Assembly (NCBI RefSeq): GCF_001687605.2
Contig: NZ_CP016539.2
Coordinates: forward strand, 2,882,501 to 2,946,500
DNA from: Planococcus plakortidis
Lineage (GTDB): Bacteria > Bacillota > Bacilli > Bacillales_A > Planococcaceae
Length of the DNA: 64,000 nt
Direction of reading: 5' to 3'
Of this stretch, positions 43,746 through 52,906 are shown piece after piece. Each line of letters begins with the position of its first letter. Positions within the stretch are counted from its first letter, which is position 1. The translations under genes and the position numbers were made by a program. The notes under the pieces are model-generated. The model was not told the origin of the DNA, ran no database searches, and saw only the letters and a program-made list of their open reading frames with translations.

Positions 43746-45164
43746 TCAAGAACCGATGTAGTTTCTTGGATCTACTGCATTTGAACTTGAACCATTCCAG
43801 ATACCAATGTGAATTTCAAAATGAAGATGTGACCCTGTAGAACGGCCAGTACTTCCCATTCCGCCGATTCGTTGTCCCTGAGTCACTTTTTGTCCTTCAG
43901 ATACGTTAAGCGCGCTCATATGGCCATATACAGTAGTGAACGTTTGTCCGTTGACGGAATGGGTGATAACTACCGCATTTCCTAATCCCCCCATAACACC
44001 TGCATGAGAAACATATCCATCTGCAGCAGCTGTTATTGCTGTACCGACACCATTTGCAATATCCATGCCTGAAGTAAACTCAGGTCCATCACCAATATCA
44101 CGCCATCCAAAGTTAGATGTCACTCGTCCAGTAGTCGGCCGAATGAAGGGAGATCCTGACGATACAGCTGGGGTAGCCTGAGCTTCTGGCTCGCTTGCTA
44201 ATACAGCCGATTCTGTAGATTTTGACGAACTTTCAACAGACTCCGCAGATTTTTCGGCTTTTTGTTCTTGCGCTTTTTGTGCTTGTACTTTTTGTGCTTG
44301 TGCTTTTTTCTTTGCTGCCTGCTCTGCTGCTGCTTTACGTTCCTGAGCTAACTTACGTTTTCGTTCTTCTTCAGCTTTTCTAGCTACTTCGGCTAGACGT
44401 TCTTGCTCTTTGGTAATTTGATTTTCTAAATCTGCTGATACATCAAGTGCTTCAGAACGTTGTTGCTCTAAATCGGATTTTTCTGCTGCCAATCGCTGCT
44501 GTTCTGCCTTCAAATCTTTTGCGAGACCATCTTGTTCAGCTTTTTGTCCATTGAGCTCATTTCTAAGTTTTTCAAGCTCTGCTCTACGCTCTTCTTGTTT
44601 AGCAAGCTTGGTTTCCACCTGGGCCTTTTGATTTGCCAATAATTCTTTATCTTCTTCTTGGGTACGCATGATTTCACGGTCGGCTTCAATTAACGTATTA
44701 ACAGCCGAAAATCGATCAATAAAATCAACAAAATCCTCAGCCCCAAGCAAAACATCTATATAATCAACGGATCCGCCACTCATTTGGATAGCTCGTGCCC
44801 GTTCTTTCAGTAATTCTGTTCGCTCATCAATTTTTTTCTTTAACTTAGCGATTGAATCTTGTAAATCCTTTATTTCCGCTGTCGTTTGTTCAATTTCGCC
44901 TTCGACAACTGCAACTTTTGATGTCGTTTCTTGAATTTGTTTATCCAAGCTTTGAATTTCTTCCATGATTTTTTCCAGAGCTGATTGATTCTTGGAAATT
45001 TCGTTTGCTTTATTATTAATTCCTTTGTTTAAATCATTCTGTTTTTGCTCTATTTCCTGTTTCTCTTGTTCGAGTTCACTCAATTTATCCGCATTTACTG
45101 TAGGCATTAAAATGGAGAATGCCAAAATAGAAGATAAACCGGTTAATAACCACTGCTTTCTCAT
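43746..45164 (-). CDS. Coiled-coil M23-like murein hydrolase activator
   Basis: A 472-aa secreted protein. Signal peptide residues 1-25 are followed by a long coiled coil (about 28-290, rich in Glu/Lys/Gln, with a central hinge around VDYIDVLLGAEDFVDFIDRF), a Lys/Ala/Gln then Ser/Ala-rich linker and a LytM/M23 domain (about 345-472). The second zinc motif HLHFEIH and the VYGHMS His are present. In the first HxxxD motif the His is replaced (FTSGMDIA, Thr for His). It may therefore be an EnvC-type activator or a weakened endopeptidase. It is similar in layout to cell-division hydrolase regulators. Single gene. Confidence 0.85.
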   Translation of the reverse strand: MRKQWLLTGLSSILAFSILMPTVNADKLSELEQEKQEIEQKQNDLNKGINNKANEISKNQSALEKIMEEIQSLDKQIQETTSKVAVVEGEIEQTTAEIKDLQDSIAKLKKKIDERTELLKERARAIQMSGGSVDYIDVLLGAEDFVDFIDRFSAVNTLIEADREIMRTQEEDKELLANQKAQVETKLAKQEERRAELEKLRNELNGQKAEQDGLAKDLKAEQQRLAAEKSDLEQQRSEALDVSADLENQITKEQERLAEVARKAEEERKRKLAQERKAAAEQAAKKKAQAQKVQAQKAQEQKAEKSAESVESSSKSTESAVLASEPEAQATPAVSSGSPFIRPTTGRVTSNFGWRDIGDGPEFTSGMDIANGVGTAITAAADGYVSHAGVMGGLGNAVVITHSVNGQTFTTVYGHMSALNVSEGQKVTQGQRIGGMGSTGRSTGSHLHFEIHIGIWNGSSSNAVDPRNYIGS

Positions 45165-45576
45165 TGTTACTTCCCCTCTCGTACTTTAACTCTTATTTCT
45201 TTATGTATAGGTCAGTACTACATCATTTAAAATTCGCGCTAAAATATATCGTTTTATAATCAGTTGTCTTCCAGGACTCACCAGTCATTTCAAAACACTT
45301 TATTATCCTAGAAACCCGATTTTAAAATCCAACTGTACCAGTGTATCATGGTGCTCTTTTACATTTGTTACAGGAACCTTGCAATTTCGTTTTTAATTCA
45401 AGGTATTTCCCAGTGCAGAATCTCAGCTTTTTTATTCATTTTTTTCTGTAAGTACCAATCGATGCTCCTAATTAGGAGATAACGGAATCAAATAAAGATG
45501 CTTGGATATATAACATACCCAAGCATCTTGAACGATTCTAAAGCCACTATGACCGTATTGAATTTTTAAGGAGGAA
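45165..45576. other. Intergenic region with the terminator of the GH13-like gene
   Basis: No gene recognised. It contains the promoter zone of the M23-like gene and, at 45494-45529, a terminator. Confidence 0.5.
45494..45529 (-). terminator. Terminator of the GH13-like gene
   Basis: AAGATGCTTGG pairs with CCAAGCATCTT around a 13-14-nt AT loop; TTTATTT follows on the minus strand. Confidence 0.8.
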
Positions 45577-47022
45577 TTATTTTTTAGCAGTGGCAGCCTT
45601 CTTTTTCTTTCTTCCTCGACGCCAAGCTAAAAACAAGAACGTTAAGAAGGAGATATATAAGACTACTAACGCCGCGATATAGGCTTTATTGAAGCCTTTT
45701 TGTTCGATGATATTGAAAGCTTCTCCTAATTCTCTATCTAAAGTGATCCGGTAATTTCCCTCTTCATCCTGACGCGCAATATTGTTTTCGAATAATCCAC
45801 GCAATTCCTTATCGTCGCCAACTACACTGGCTGGCAAAGTCAAACTTTGTGTAGAGGAAGAATTGTTAATGGCGATAATCCAGGCTTCTTCTTCGTTTGA
45901 CCGCTTATATACAAACCAGCCGTCTTCCTCGTGTAATACTTCCATACTACCCGTCCGCAAGGCTGCCGATTGATTACGCAGAGAAGTCAAGTTGGCTATA
46001 TGGTCGATTAATTCCTCGTCTACTCCTAAATCCAAGATCGGATGGGTATCAGGAGTCGTTCGCCCGTTAACAGCAATTTCAGAACCATATTGTATGACAG
46101 GAATCCCTGGCATAGTTAATAATTGAAAGGTAAGCAACTTCCATCGTGTTGGCGGGAAGCCGCCTTCTTGGACGGTGTCCGCAGTGAACCGGGAAGTGAG
46201 GAGAGAATCAACTTGAATCAGCTTGCCCTCTGCTTCTTCCCAAGAACCGGAAAGCTCTGTTTCATTAGGGTTAAAACTCTTATAGCTATCTCTTAAAGCA
46301 GTCTCAATTCCTGGCATGACCACAGCATCAAGGCCGTCTTGAGGCGGTGTTACATCATCGCTTATTACATAGAGATCCCGAATGCTTTTTAGGCTTTCAG
46401 AAAATCGAGTTATAAAGGCTGGATCCAAGCTATCTGCCTTTTTTATTCGAATACCGTCAATCGCATATTTTTCGATGAAGCCTTCAAATTGTTCAATTAA
46501 TTGATCTTGTACTTGACGATTAGCGGTCTCCAGAGCGACGGTTCCATTTTTATTTTCAACAAACCATTCAGGATGACTTTCCCGCCACACATGTTGTTCA
46601 CTCAATTCCTGAGTCGGCAGATCAATCATTACCTTTAAATCCAGTTCGTGGGCTTTGTTTATAACTTCTTTCCATTCCTCCTGAGTACCAAAACGTGACT
46701 CTAACTCATCGTAATCCACTACGGCTGTCCCATCATAGGAAGTCGCAGAGAAGATAGGCCCAACGGAAATCATGGTAAACCCCATATCTTTGATGTACTG
46801 CATTTCGCTGCTTAGTCCTGCAAAATCTCCCCCGCTAAATGAATTAGGGTCTAGGGAATTCACATTGATATCATTTTGAATTCCCTTATTAAAGAATCGA
46901 TCCACCAATAGGTCATAAATAATTTCATCTTGCAACTCATTATTCTCTGAAGCTTCTATCGGCCTTGCTAAATTGAATAGTAAAAATCCCACCAACAGGA
47001 TTGAAACCCATCTCTTTTTCAC
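45577..47022 (-). CDS. Membrane-anchored GH13-like protein lacking catalytic residues
   Basis: A 481-aa protein with a signal peptide (1-24), a GH13-type TIM barrel (LVDRFFNKG, SFSGGDFAGLSSEMQYIKDM, YEELESRFGT-like segment, PGIPVIQYGSEIAVNGRTTPD), a C-terminal beta domain and a membrane helix plus KKKK tail. The fold landmarks match alpha-amylases, but the catalytic positions do not: region II reads GIRIKKADSL (nucleophile Asp replaced by Lys), region III reads ISDDV without Glu, and region IV lacks NHD. Activity is therefore unlikely; a binding or structural role on the cell surface is more plausible. GAGGA precedes ATG 47022. Confidence 0.8.
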   Translation of the reverse strand: MKKRWVSILLVGFLLFNLARPIEASENNELQDEIIYDLLVDRFFNKGIQNDINVNSLDPNSFSGGDFAGLSSEMQYIKDMGFTMISVGPIFSATSYDGTAVVDYDELESRFGTQEEWKEVINKAHELDLKVMIDLPTQELSEQHVWRESHPEWFVENKNGTVALETANRQVQDQLIEQFEGFIEKYAIDGIRIKKADSLDPAFITRFSESLKSIRDLYVISDDVTPPQDGLDAVVMPGIETALRDSYKSFNPNETELSGSWEEAEGKLIQVDSLLTSRFTADTVQEGGFPPTRWKLLTFQLLTMPGIPVIQYGSEIAVNGRTTPDTHPILDLGVDEELIDHIANLTSLRNQSAALRTGSMEVLHEEDGWFVYKRSNEEEAWIIAINNSSSTQSLTLPASVVGDDKELRGLFENNIARQDEEGNYRITLDRELGEAFNIIEQKGFNKAYIAALVVLYISFLTFLFLAWRRGRKKKKAATAKK

Positions 47023-47327
47023 ACAATTTTCCTCCTCAAAAATACCAAACTCGTTTTCAGATTCGGTTCAGTGTAACAAATATCAATTTTCTCTTCTATA
47101 TAAAATCAAATACTTCATAAACTCTGCTTAAAGTTTTATCGATCCTGTGAATATTTAAGCTTACTTGGATGAAGCTTCAGTAGGTTAAGCTATTAGTACA
47201 CTTTATTCTGTAATTAAGGAGGCAATAGGTATTGATTTTCTCGAAACATGTATTACAGTTAAACAGGATATTAACAATGGTCCAAAAATAAAATATCGCT
47301 CTTTCAATAATTCTAAGGAGGAATATC
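47023..47327. other. Intergenic region
   Basis: AT-rich DNA between divergent genes. An AAGGAGG at 47216 precedes no usable frame. No repeat or RNA recognised. Confidence 0.4.
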
Positions 47328-47558
47328 ATGCTCTCTTCAAATAAAAAGCCACAAGATAAATCGACGACTTTTGGATTTCTATTTTACTTTATAGCCTTGC
47401 TCGGCTGGTCTATTTATGACTTTTTTGTCACGGGTACCACTGGATGGCAAGTACCGATTCTATTCCTTGGGTTTGCCATCTATTTATGGTCAAAAGTGTT
47501 TTATCAGCAACGAAAAATAAGAGAGACAGTAAAAGAGTCCGAGTTGAAACTCAAGTGA
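47328..47558 (+). CDS. Small two-helix membrane protein
   Basis: A 76-aa protein with two transmembrane helices (FGFLFYFIALLGWSIYDFF and VPILFLGFAIYLWSKVFY) and a basic C-terminus (RKIRETVKESELKLK). The AAGGAGGAATATC site right before ATG 47328 and its own terminator support it. No function recognised. It lies between the GH13-like protein and the CDF genes but is transcribed alone. Confidence 0.7.
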   Translation: MLSSNKKPQDKSTTFGFLFYFIALLGWSIYDFFVTGTTGWQVPILFLGFAIYLWSKVFYQQRKIRETVKESELKLK

Positions 47559-47574
47559 ATGATAAGGGAACAAT

Positions 47575-47609
47575 AAAAAAGAGCGACGGGCTTTCCGTCG
47601 CTCTTTTTT
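47575..47609 (+). terminator. Terminator of the small membrane protein gene
   Basis: GAGCGACGG and CCGTCGCTC with A6 and T7 flanks; it can work in both directions. Confidence 0.85.
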
Positions 47610-47667
47610 ATCAAAATATTTTTGAACACTCTATTCCAAGCACTTTCAAATGAAGTATCTGCAAAAG

Positions 47668-48597
47668 CTAACGGGAGTCTTCTAAATCCTTCAAATCCCC
47701 ATGAATAGACTCTATATGAGGATGGTCTTGTGATTCCAATTGAATTGTTATATGGGTAATTTGTTGTTTTATCATTGCAGCCTCAATTTCTCTTAATATG
47801 AGTTGGCTTTCTTCGAAAGAAAGGCCATTCTCTATCACCACATGGCCCGATAATGCGTTTTTTCCGCTAGTGATGCTCCAGACATGCAAATCGTGTATAT
47901 TATTTACTCCTGGGATTTTTTCAATTGTATCTGTTATGCGATCGATACTTACATCTGTCGGAGTCCCTTCCATCAATACATGAATAGCTTCCTTTGTGAC
48001 ACGCCAACCACTTATTAAAACAAGTATGGCCACAACGACACTAGCTAAAGGATCGGCCCATGCCCAGCCGAAAAAGATTATTAGCAATGCGGCTGTTATA
48101 GCTCCTACAGAACCCAACAAATCACTCAGTACATGTAGGAAGGCGGCTCGGAGATTCAAATTGTCCTTAGTATCTCCGCCTCTGGTCAAAATCCAGGCAA
48201 CCAATATATTTACTAATAGACCGATAATGGCAATAATCAACATGCCTGTTGTAGCGACTTCTGGCGGATCAGAAAACCGATGGTAGGCCTCGTAAAAAAT
48301 GTAAAGTGAGATTAACACCAACGTTACTCCATTGAAGACGGCAGCTAAGATTTCAAACCTCTTGTAACCATAAGTCTTAGCTTGATCCGCTGCCTTTTCC
48401 CCAATTGTAAAAGCTAAAAAACCAATTCCTAAGGAAATCGAATCGCTCAACATATGTCCAGCATCCGCGATCAATGCCAGGCTATTTGTCAGAAAGCCGC
48501 CAATCGCTTCTACAACCATATAAACCGTAATAATCAAAAAAGAAATTAATAAGGTTTTTTTATTGCGTCCATGTGCGTGGTCATGGTCACTTCCCAT
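47668..48597 (-). CDS. Cation diffusion facilitator (CzcD/ZitB type)
   Basis: A 309-aa CDF metal exporter with six helices. The His-rich N-terminus (SDHDHAHGRN), the transport-site motifs ALIADAGHMLSD (HxxxD, helix 2) and FLHVLSDLLGSVG (helix 5), and a cytosolic ferredoxin-like domain with VHVLMEGTP and NIHDLHVWSIT are visible. CDF proteins exchange Zn(II), Cd(II) or Co(II) for protons. It is paired with a second, more divergent CDF gene just upstream on the same strand. The start is ATG 48597 behind GGGAGGTG. Confidence 0.9.
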   Translation of the reverse strand: MGSDHDHAHGRNKKTLLISFLIITVYMVVEAIGGFLTNSLALIADAGHMLSDSISLGIGFLAFTIGEKAADQAKTYGYKRFEILAAVFNGVTLVLISLYIFYEAYHRFSDPPEVATTGMLIIAIIGLLVNILVAWILTRGGDTKDNLNLRAAFLHVLSDLLGSVGAITAALLIIFFGWAWADPLASVVVAILVLISGWRVTKEAIHVLMEGTPTDVSIDRITDTIEKIPGVNNIHDLHVWSITSGKNALSGHVVIENGLSFEESQLILREIEAAMIKQQITHITIQLESQDHPHIESIHGDLKDLEDSR

Positions 48598-48676
48598 TTA
48601 CGACACCTCCCTTATTGGACATCTTTACAAAAGTAAAATTGATCAACTGGTTATTCCCATGACGGGACCTTGGCAA

Positions 48677-49525
48677 TCACTGAGTCTTCCAGTCCATTTC
48701 AATTGTGGAGTGAATGATTTGAAGATCCGAAATTGTACTCCGGACCTTTTCCTTAATTGCAGTTGAATCTGCCAAGTTTTCGCCTGTGACCGACAGGCAC
48801 ACATTCATCGCATGCTCCTCCCCATCAATTGACCATATATGCAGATCCTTTACTGAAAGCACCCCAGGAATTTTCTCAATTCTTGAATGGACTTCATCCA
48901 AATCGATCTCCTGAGGTACACCTTCAAGCAAGATTTTCATGGTTTTCGATAAATTCCGAAAGACATTGAACAGTATAAATAAAGCAATGGCAATCGATAA
49001 AATGGGATCAAGTATATGGATGTCTTTGAACAACAAAACGATACCTACTATTAGTACGGCAACCCAACCTAGGACGTCTTCTAACAGATGCCAAGTAAGC
49101 ACGCCTTCATTTACTGACTTGCCTTTATGTAGCCTGTATGCCGCAAATCCATTTAACAACACACCGGCAATTGCAAACCAAACCATTCCTTGGGCATTGG
49201 AGTGCTCGGGGTTGAATAGAAGAGGTATGGCTTGAAAGAAAATATAAACAGAACCCGCAATTAAAATGAGTGCATTAATCAAAGCTCCCAGCAGCGAAAA
49301 ACGCTTGTAACCGAAACTGAACTTTTGGTCGCCTTCCTTCTTCGAGAATTTTTGCAGAAACCAAGAAAGCCCCAATGCTGTTGCATCCCCCAAGTCATGT
49401 ACAGCGTCAGACATAATAGCCACGCTATTAATTAAGAAGCCCCCAATGAATTCACCTATAGAAAAAAGCAAGTTGATGAAAAAAGCCAACTTGATATTTT
49501 TCTCATCCTTATGAGCTGTTGCCAT
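48677..49525 (-). CDS. Cation diffusion facilitator, second paralogue
   Basis: A 282-aa CDF-family exporter. Transport-site motifs are SDAVHDLGDATALG (helix 2) and WHLLEDVLGWVAV (helix 5). The C-terminal domain carries EGVPQEIDLDEVHSRIEKIP and VKDLHIWSIDGEEH. Compared with the neighbour, it lacks the N-terminal His cluster and has Asp to His changes that may shift metal preference. GGAGGAG precedes ATG 49525; an in-frame ATG at 49585 is less likely. It may be co-transcribed with the following CDF gene (79-nt gap). Confidence 0.88.
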   Translation of the reverse strand: MATAHKDEKNIKLAFFINLLFSIGEFIGGFLINSVAIMSDAVHDLGDATALGLSWFLQKFSKKEGDQKFSFGYKRFSLLGALINALILIAGSVYIFFQAIPLLFNPEHSNAQGMVWFAIAGVLLNGFAAYRLHKGKSVNEGVLTWHLLEDVLGWVAVLIVGIVLLFKDIHILDPILSIAIALFILFNVFRNLSKTMKILLEGVPQEIDLDEVHSRIEKIPGVLSVKDLHIWSIDGEEHAMNVCLSVTGENLADSTAIKEKVRSTISDLQIIHSTIEMDWKTQ

Positions 49526-49825
49526 CTGTTCTCCTCCTTTCTCAATACAGTTAAATAAAAAATGACGTACAAATTTTGATTTCACCCAAGGCTTAACTCA
49601 CTCCATGTCACTGAGTAGTTTATATATTCCCCAAAGCTCATGAAATACACCTTGGTAAATGATAGGCGCAATTTCCATAATTGCTTATGAAGAAGAGTTT
49701 CGGCAAGCAGGAAATTAAGGAAGAGATAAAGAATGTGACAGAGAAAAAGGAATGTCAAACTCCTTTTCATCTGTTCTATCCTTGCCTATACCAAATATGG
49801 ACATTCTAACTGGGAGGTAGAGAGA

Positions 49826-50443
49826 GTGAACAATGCTTGGAATAAAATAATGTATAGGATTTGGTCGCCTATCTATGATCAGATCTTCAATACTGGGCCT
49901 TTCTTAGAAGCCAGGAAGAAAGTTTTCCAAGATGTGAAGTTTGAAAAGCACTCAAATCTATTATTTGTAGGAGTGGGGACAGGAGCCGACTTGGAGTTAT
50001 TCAATCCTCAACACTTTACTATTACCGCGATTGACTTATCTCTCGACATGTTAGAAAAGGCGCGCAAAAAATATCCTGATTCTGCTATTAGTTTTTTAGA
50101 AATGGATGCTCAAAAACTGGATTTTGATGACGATCAGTTTGATTTTGTCATTGCCAGCTTGATACTTTCTGTTGTACCTGATCCGAATAGTTGTTTGCGA
50201 GAAATGACACGCGTACTTAAAAATGGTGGGGAACTCATTATTTTCGATAAATTTTCTTCAATTGAAACAAGCTCTTCAGTTCGACGAAGACTAGCCAGGC
50301 CTTTCGTCAAAATACTTGGGACCGATATCGCCTTGAATTTTGAAGCCTTGTTCGAAGAAAACAAATATTATCTAAAGCTCATAGACAAAAGCCCTGTTAT
50401 GTTTAACGGTTTTTATACTAAAATCCGCCTCAGAAAAGATTAA
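49826..50443 (+). CDS. Class I SAM-dependent methyltransferase
   Basis: A 205-aa methyltransferase with motif I LLFVGVGTGADLELF, the acidic motif II in ITAIDLSLDML, FLEMDAQKLDF and the post-motif LKNGGELIIFDKF. The N-terminus (YRIWSPIYDQIFN) resembles UbiE/phospholipid methyltransferases. The substrate is unknown; nearby metal-resistance genes leave open a role in metalloid methylation, but no arsenite-type Cys pattern is present. The start is GTG 49826 behind GGGAGGTAGAG. Single gene followed by a VanZ-like gene 93 nt downstream. Confidence 0.82.
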   Translation: MNNAWNKIMYRIWSPIYDQIFNTGPFLEARKKVFQDVKFEKHSNLLFVGVGTGADLELFNPQHFTITAIDLSLDMLEKARKKYPDSAISFLEMDAQKLDFDDDQFDFVIASLILSVVPDPNSCLREMTRVLKNGGELIIFDKFSSIETSSSVRRRLARPFVKILGTDIALNFEALFEENKYYLKLIDKSPVMFNGFYTKIRLRKD

Positions 50444-50536
50444 ATACTTTAATTGATCCCTTTTGTCTTTGTCTTATTCAAAACCTTTTCGAAAATTTAG
50501 TTGGGTTTCTACTTAAACTAAGAAAGGACAGTGTCG

Positions 50537-50965
50537 ATGCGATTCCCTCTCTTTTTAATAATTCTATGGGCATCAGTGATTTTAGCGGTGATGTCCACAA
50601 GCGATGCATATGCTTTTTTAGTTGATCAAGTTGTAGAATATCAGATAAACTTGCAGCCTAATTTTCTTGAATTACTGAAATTTAGTGACGTTGCTTTCAA
50701 TGATGCTTTTTACTTAGCACAAAAAACTGGCCATTTGTTATCCTTTGGGATTCTATATATTTTAATGTTCATTTGGCTAAAGCAAACTTTCTATTCCTGG
50801 TTTTTATGCACATCGTTTGCCTTTTTCTCAGAAGTTTTTCAGTTGTTTTTCGATAGAAACGGTAGGCTCTTTGATGTGGGCATCGATTTAATTGGTATTT
50901 TTCTAGCCCATCACCTGATTATCAGAGTTCTCAACTTTAAAAATGAATTCAGCAAAAATGGCTAG
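50537..50965 (+). CDS. VanZ-like membrane protein
   Basis: A 142-aa protein of the VanZ family with four helices. The characteristic KTGHLLSFGILYILMFIWL and the C-terminal FAFFSEVFQLFFDRNGRLFD and VGIDLIGIFLAHHL are visible. VanZ proteins are small membrane proteins, in some cases lowering teicoplanin susceptibility; most have no known role. ATG 50537 is preferred behind AAAGGA; a GTG at 50531 is possible. Same strand as the methyltransferase, possibly co-transcribed. Confidence 0.75.
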   Translation: MRFPLFLIILWASVILAVMSTSDAYAFLVDQVVEYQINLQPNFLELLKFSDVAFNDAFYLAQKTGHLLSFGILYILMFIWLKQTFYSWFLCTSFAFFSEVFQLFFDRNGRLFDVGIDLIGIFLAHHLIIRVLNFKNEFSKNG

Positions 50966-51023
50966 GAGACGATGCTTTTCTAGCTAACCGCAATAATCCG
51001 TACTGAGAAGAATAAAACAAGTC

Positions 51024-51311
51024 TCAAGTTCTCCATAGCCCAATAATGCCTTTTCTACGGTATATAATCTGATGGCATTCAAGAATTTTTAATATCTTAG
51101 TAAGTCGATAAGTCGACAAATTCAAATCCTTCTCTACCTCTTTAGTATTTTTGACTAGCACTCCGTAGGAAGTAGAATTCCTCAAAAAATACGTTATAAA
51201 TCTAAGTCCACTACTCAGTGTTTCTTTCTTCTCTTCTGCTAAGCATTTCCTGACTTCTTTTATGACCCTAGTTTCTAAATTCGAAAAAGAAAACTCATTT
51301 TTATTTTTCAC
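51024..51311 (-). CDS. Small winged-helix-like protein, possibly replication-related
   Basis: A 95-aa protein with an N-terminal charged helix and a C-terminal helix-turn-helix pattern (VEKDLNLSTYRLTKILKILE) ending in RRKGIIGLWRT, a wing-like segment. It resembles the DNA-binding half of RepL-type or other small plasmid replication/regulatory proteins, but the similarity is by eye only. There is no membrane segment. The ATG at 51311 follows AAGGAG. It may be a remnant of an integrated plasmid, or a regulator of unknown target. Confidence 0.5.
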   Translation of the reverse strand: MKNKNEFSFSNLETRVIKEVRKCLAEEKKETLSSGLRFITYFLRNSTSYGVLVKNTKEVEKDLNLSTYRLTKILKILECHQIIYRRKGIIGLWRT

Positions 51312-51663
51312 TAATAAATCTCCTTACTTTTTATATTTCGAAACTAAACCAATAGATTAAGCTATTACTTTAATAGGATATACTAACACCCACACACTTA
51401 TTTACATTCAATAAAGTTAATCTATTAACTAACTTCATATAAAAATGTTCGATGAAAAAAGAAGCGATGATTGAGCCAAGGAAACGGAAATCACACATGC
51501 TATACTTGTTTGACTCTTGCTTTTGGTAACTTTTAAGACTCCCATCAGTTAATCAAACACAAAGCTAATTGCTTCATAGGCAGTATAAATAATTTAAGGA
51601 CTTCAAACTAATCAGGTAAACGCCGAAAAGATATACAAGCTCCAAATGATAAATCGACCATAA
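51312..51663. other. AT-rich intergenic DNA
   Basis: No supported gene. It contains long A/T runs and short frames without ribosome-binding sites. Confidence 0.4.
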
Positions 51664-51858
51664 GTAAAATATGTAGTTTCGGAGTTTAGTGACAAGCACA
51701 GCATATACAATAATATATTTATTGAAAAGGGAAGAATACAAGATTTTTTCCAGCAAATAGATTATAGAAAATACATTCAACATTATTACGACCCTGGAGT
51801 CGTTCAGCCATCCGTTCGTAAAGTCAAGATAGCTCTAAATGAATACATCTCTAATTAA
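51664..51858 (+). pseudogene. Start-less 64-codon protein remnant, unknown family
   Basis: An open segment without ATG, GTG or TTG start near its 5' end. It encodes a plausible globular tail (SEFSDKHSIYNNIFIEKG, then KYIQHYYDPGVVQPSVRKVK, then a closing helix) before TAA at 51856-51858. Directly upstream in frame is a stop. It is probably the C-terminal remnant of a degraded gene. The family was not recognised. Confidence 0.3.
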
Positions 51859-51914
51859 CGCGCTGCTTTATGAATCAAGTTACCATACAAGTTTTCAAAA
51901 GAAGCTGATATATG

Positions 51915-51952
51915 AAGCTCATGGAGAAGTGAGCTTTACTTAGCTTTTTTTA
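51915..51952 (+). terminator. Possible terminator upstream of the ZIP gene
   Basis: AAGCTC (51915-51920) and GAGCTT (51931-51936) form a short stem, followed within 8 nt by a T7 run. It would end transcription through the remnant at 51664-51858. Confidence 0.4.
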
Positions 51953-52045
51953 TTGGATTTAATTAACTGAACCGAAATTTCTGACTGAAAACAAAACAAA
52001 GAATCAAGTTTTTAGAAATATATTTTTCATAGGAGGAAAATTAGA

Positions 52046-52861
52046 ATGATAGAGTTATTTAAAGATCTAGATCCGGTTGTTCAAGCATTTATTGGCACGT
52101 TATTTACATGGGGCATGACGGCACTAGGGGCGGCGTTAGTATTTACTACAAAAGGCGTCAATCAACGTTTCCTGGATAGCATGCTCGGGTTTGCTGGAGG
52201 GGTAATGATTGCGGCAAGTTATTGGTCGCTTCTTGCTCCTGCCATTGATATGGGGGAAGGTGGTTCCTTTCCAGCTTGGATGCCTGCAGCCATCGGATTT
52301 TTACTGGGTGGCATATTTTTATGGTCAATAGATAAAGTCCTCCCTCACCTTCATCCAAATGCATCCTTAGAAAAAGCTGAGGGATTCCACTCAGCTAAAA
52401 GAAAGAAGAGTTCTTTGCTTGTATTTGCCATTACACTCCACAATATTCCGGAAGGGCTAGCAATCGGCGTTGCGTTCGGAGCTGTGGCTGCAGGATTTCC
52501 GTCGGCCTCTCTAACAGGTGCAATTGCTTTGGCAATCGGCATCGGTATCCAGAACTTCCCAGAAGGCCTAGCTGTCTCCATGCCTCTTCGACGCGATGGA
52601 TTTTCGCGGCGAAAAAGCTTTCTTTACGGTCAATTCTCTGGAATGGTTGAACCAGTCGCCGCCATCATCGGTGCGCTGGCAGTGGTGTTTATCGAACCTT
52701 TACTGCCTTATGCATTGAGCTTAGCAGCAGGTGCAATGATTTTTGTAGTCGTCGAAGAAGTAATTCCAAGCTCCCAAGAAAAAGGAAACTCTGATTTGGC
52801 TTCGATGAGTTTAATGGTTGGGTTTACAATTATGATGATCCTTGATGTCGCCCTCGGCTAA
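52046..52861 (+). CDS. ZIP-family metal transporter
   Basis: A 271-aa protein with eight helices and the ZIP binuclear-site motifs [12 protein letters not shown] (helix 4) and [13 protein letters not shown] (helix 5); His in LPHLHPNA lies in the cytosolic loop. The GufA/ZupT-like subfamily imports Zn(II), Fe(II) or other divalent ions. An importer within a metal-efflux island suggests balance of zinc under cadmium stress, or an export mode, but direction cannot be inferred. GGAGG precedes ATG 52046. Single gene. Confidence 0.88.
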   Translation: MIELFKDLDPVVQAFIGTLFTWGMTALGAALVFTTKGVNQRFLDSMLGFAGGVMIAASYWSLLAPAIDMGEGGSFPAWMPAAIGFLLGGIFLWSIDKVLPHLHPNASLEKAEGFHSAKRKKSSLLVFAITLHNIPEGLAIGVAFGAVAAGFPSASLTGAIALAIGIGIQNFPEGLAVSMPLRRDGFSRRKSFLYGQFSGMVEPVAAIIGALAVVFIEPLLPYALSLAAGAMIFVVVEEVIPSSQEKGNSDLASMSLMVGFTIMMILDVALG

Positions 52862-52906
52862 TTTCAAGTAAGCTTTGACCCTTGGCCTGTGAAACGGATA
52901 TCCTAT

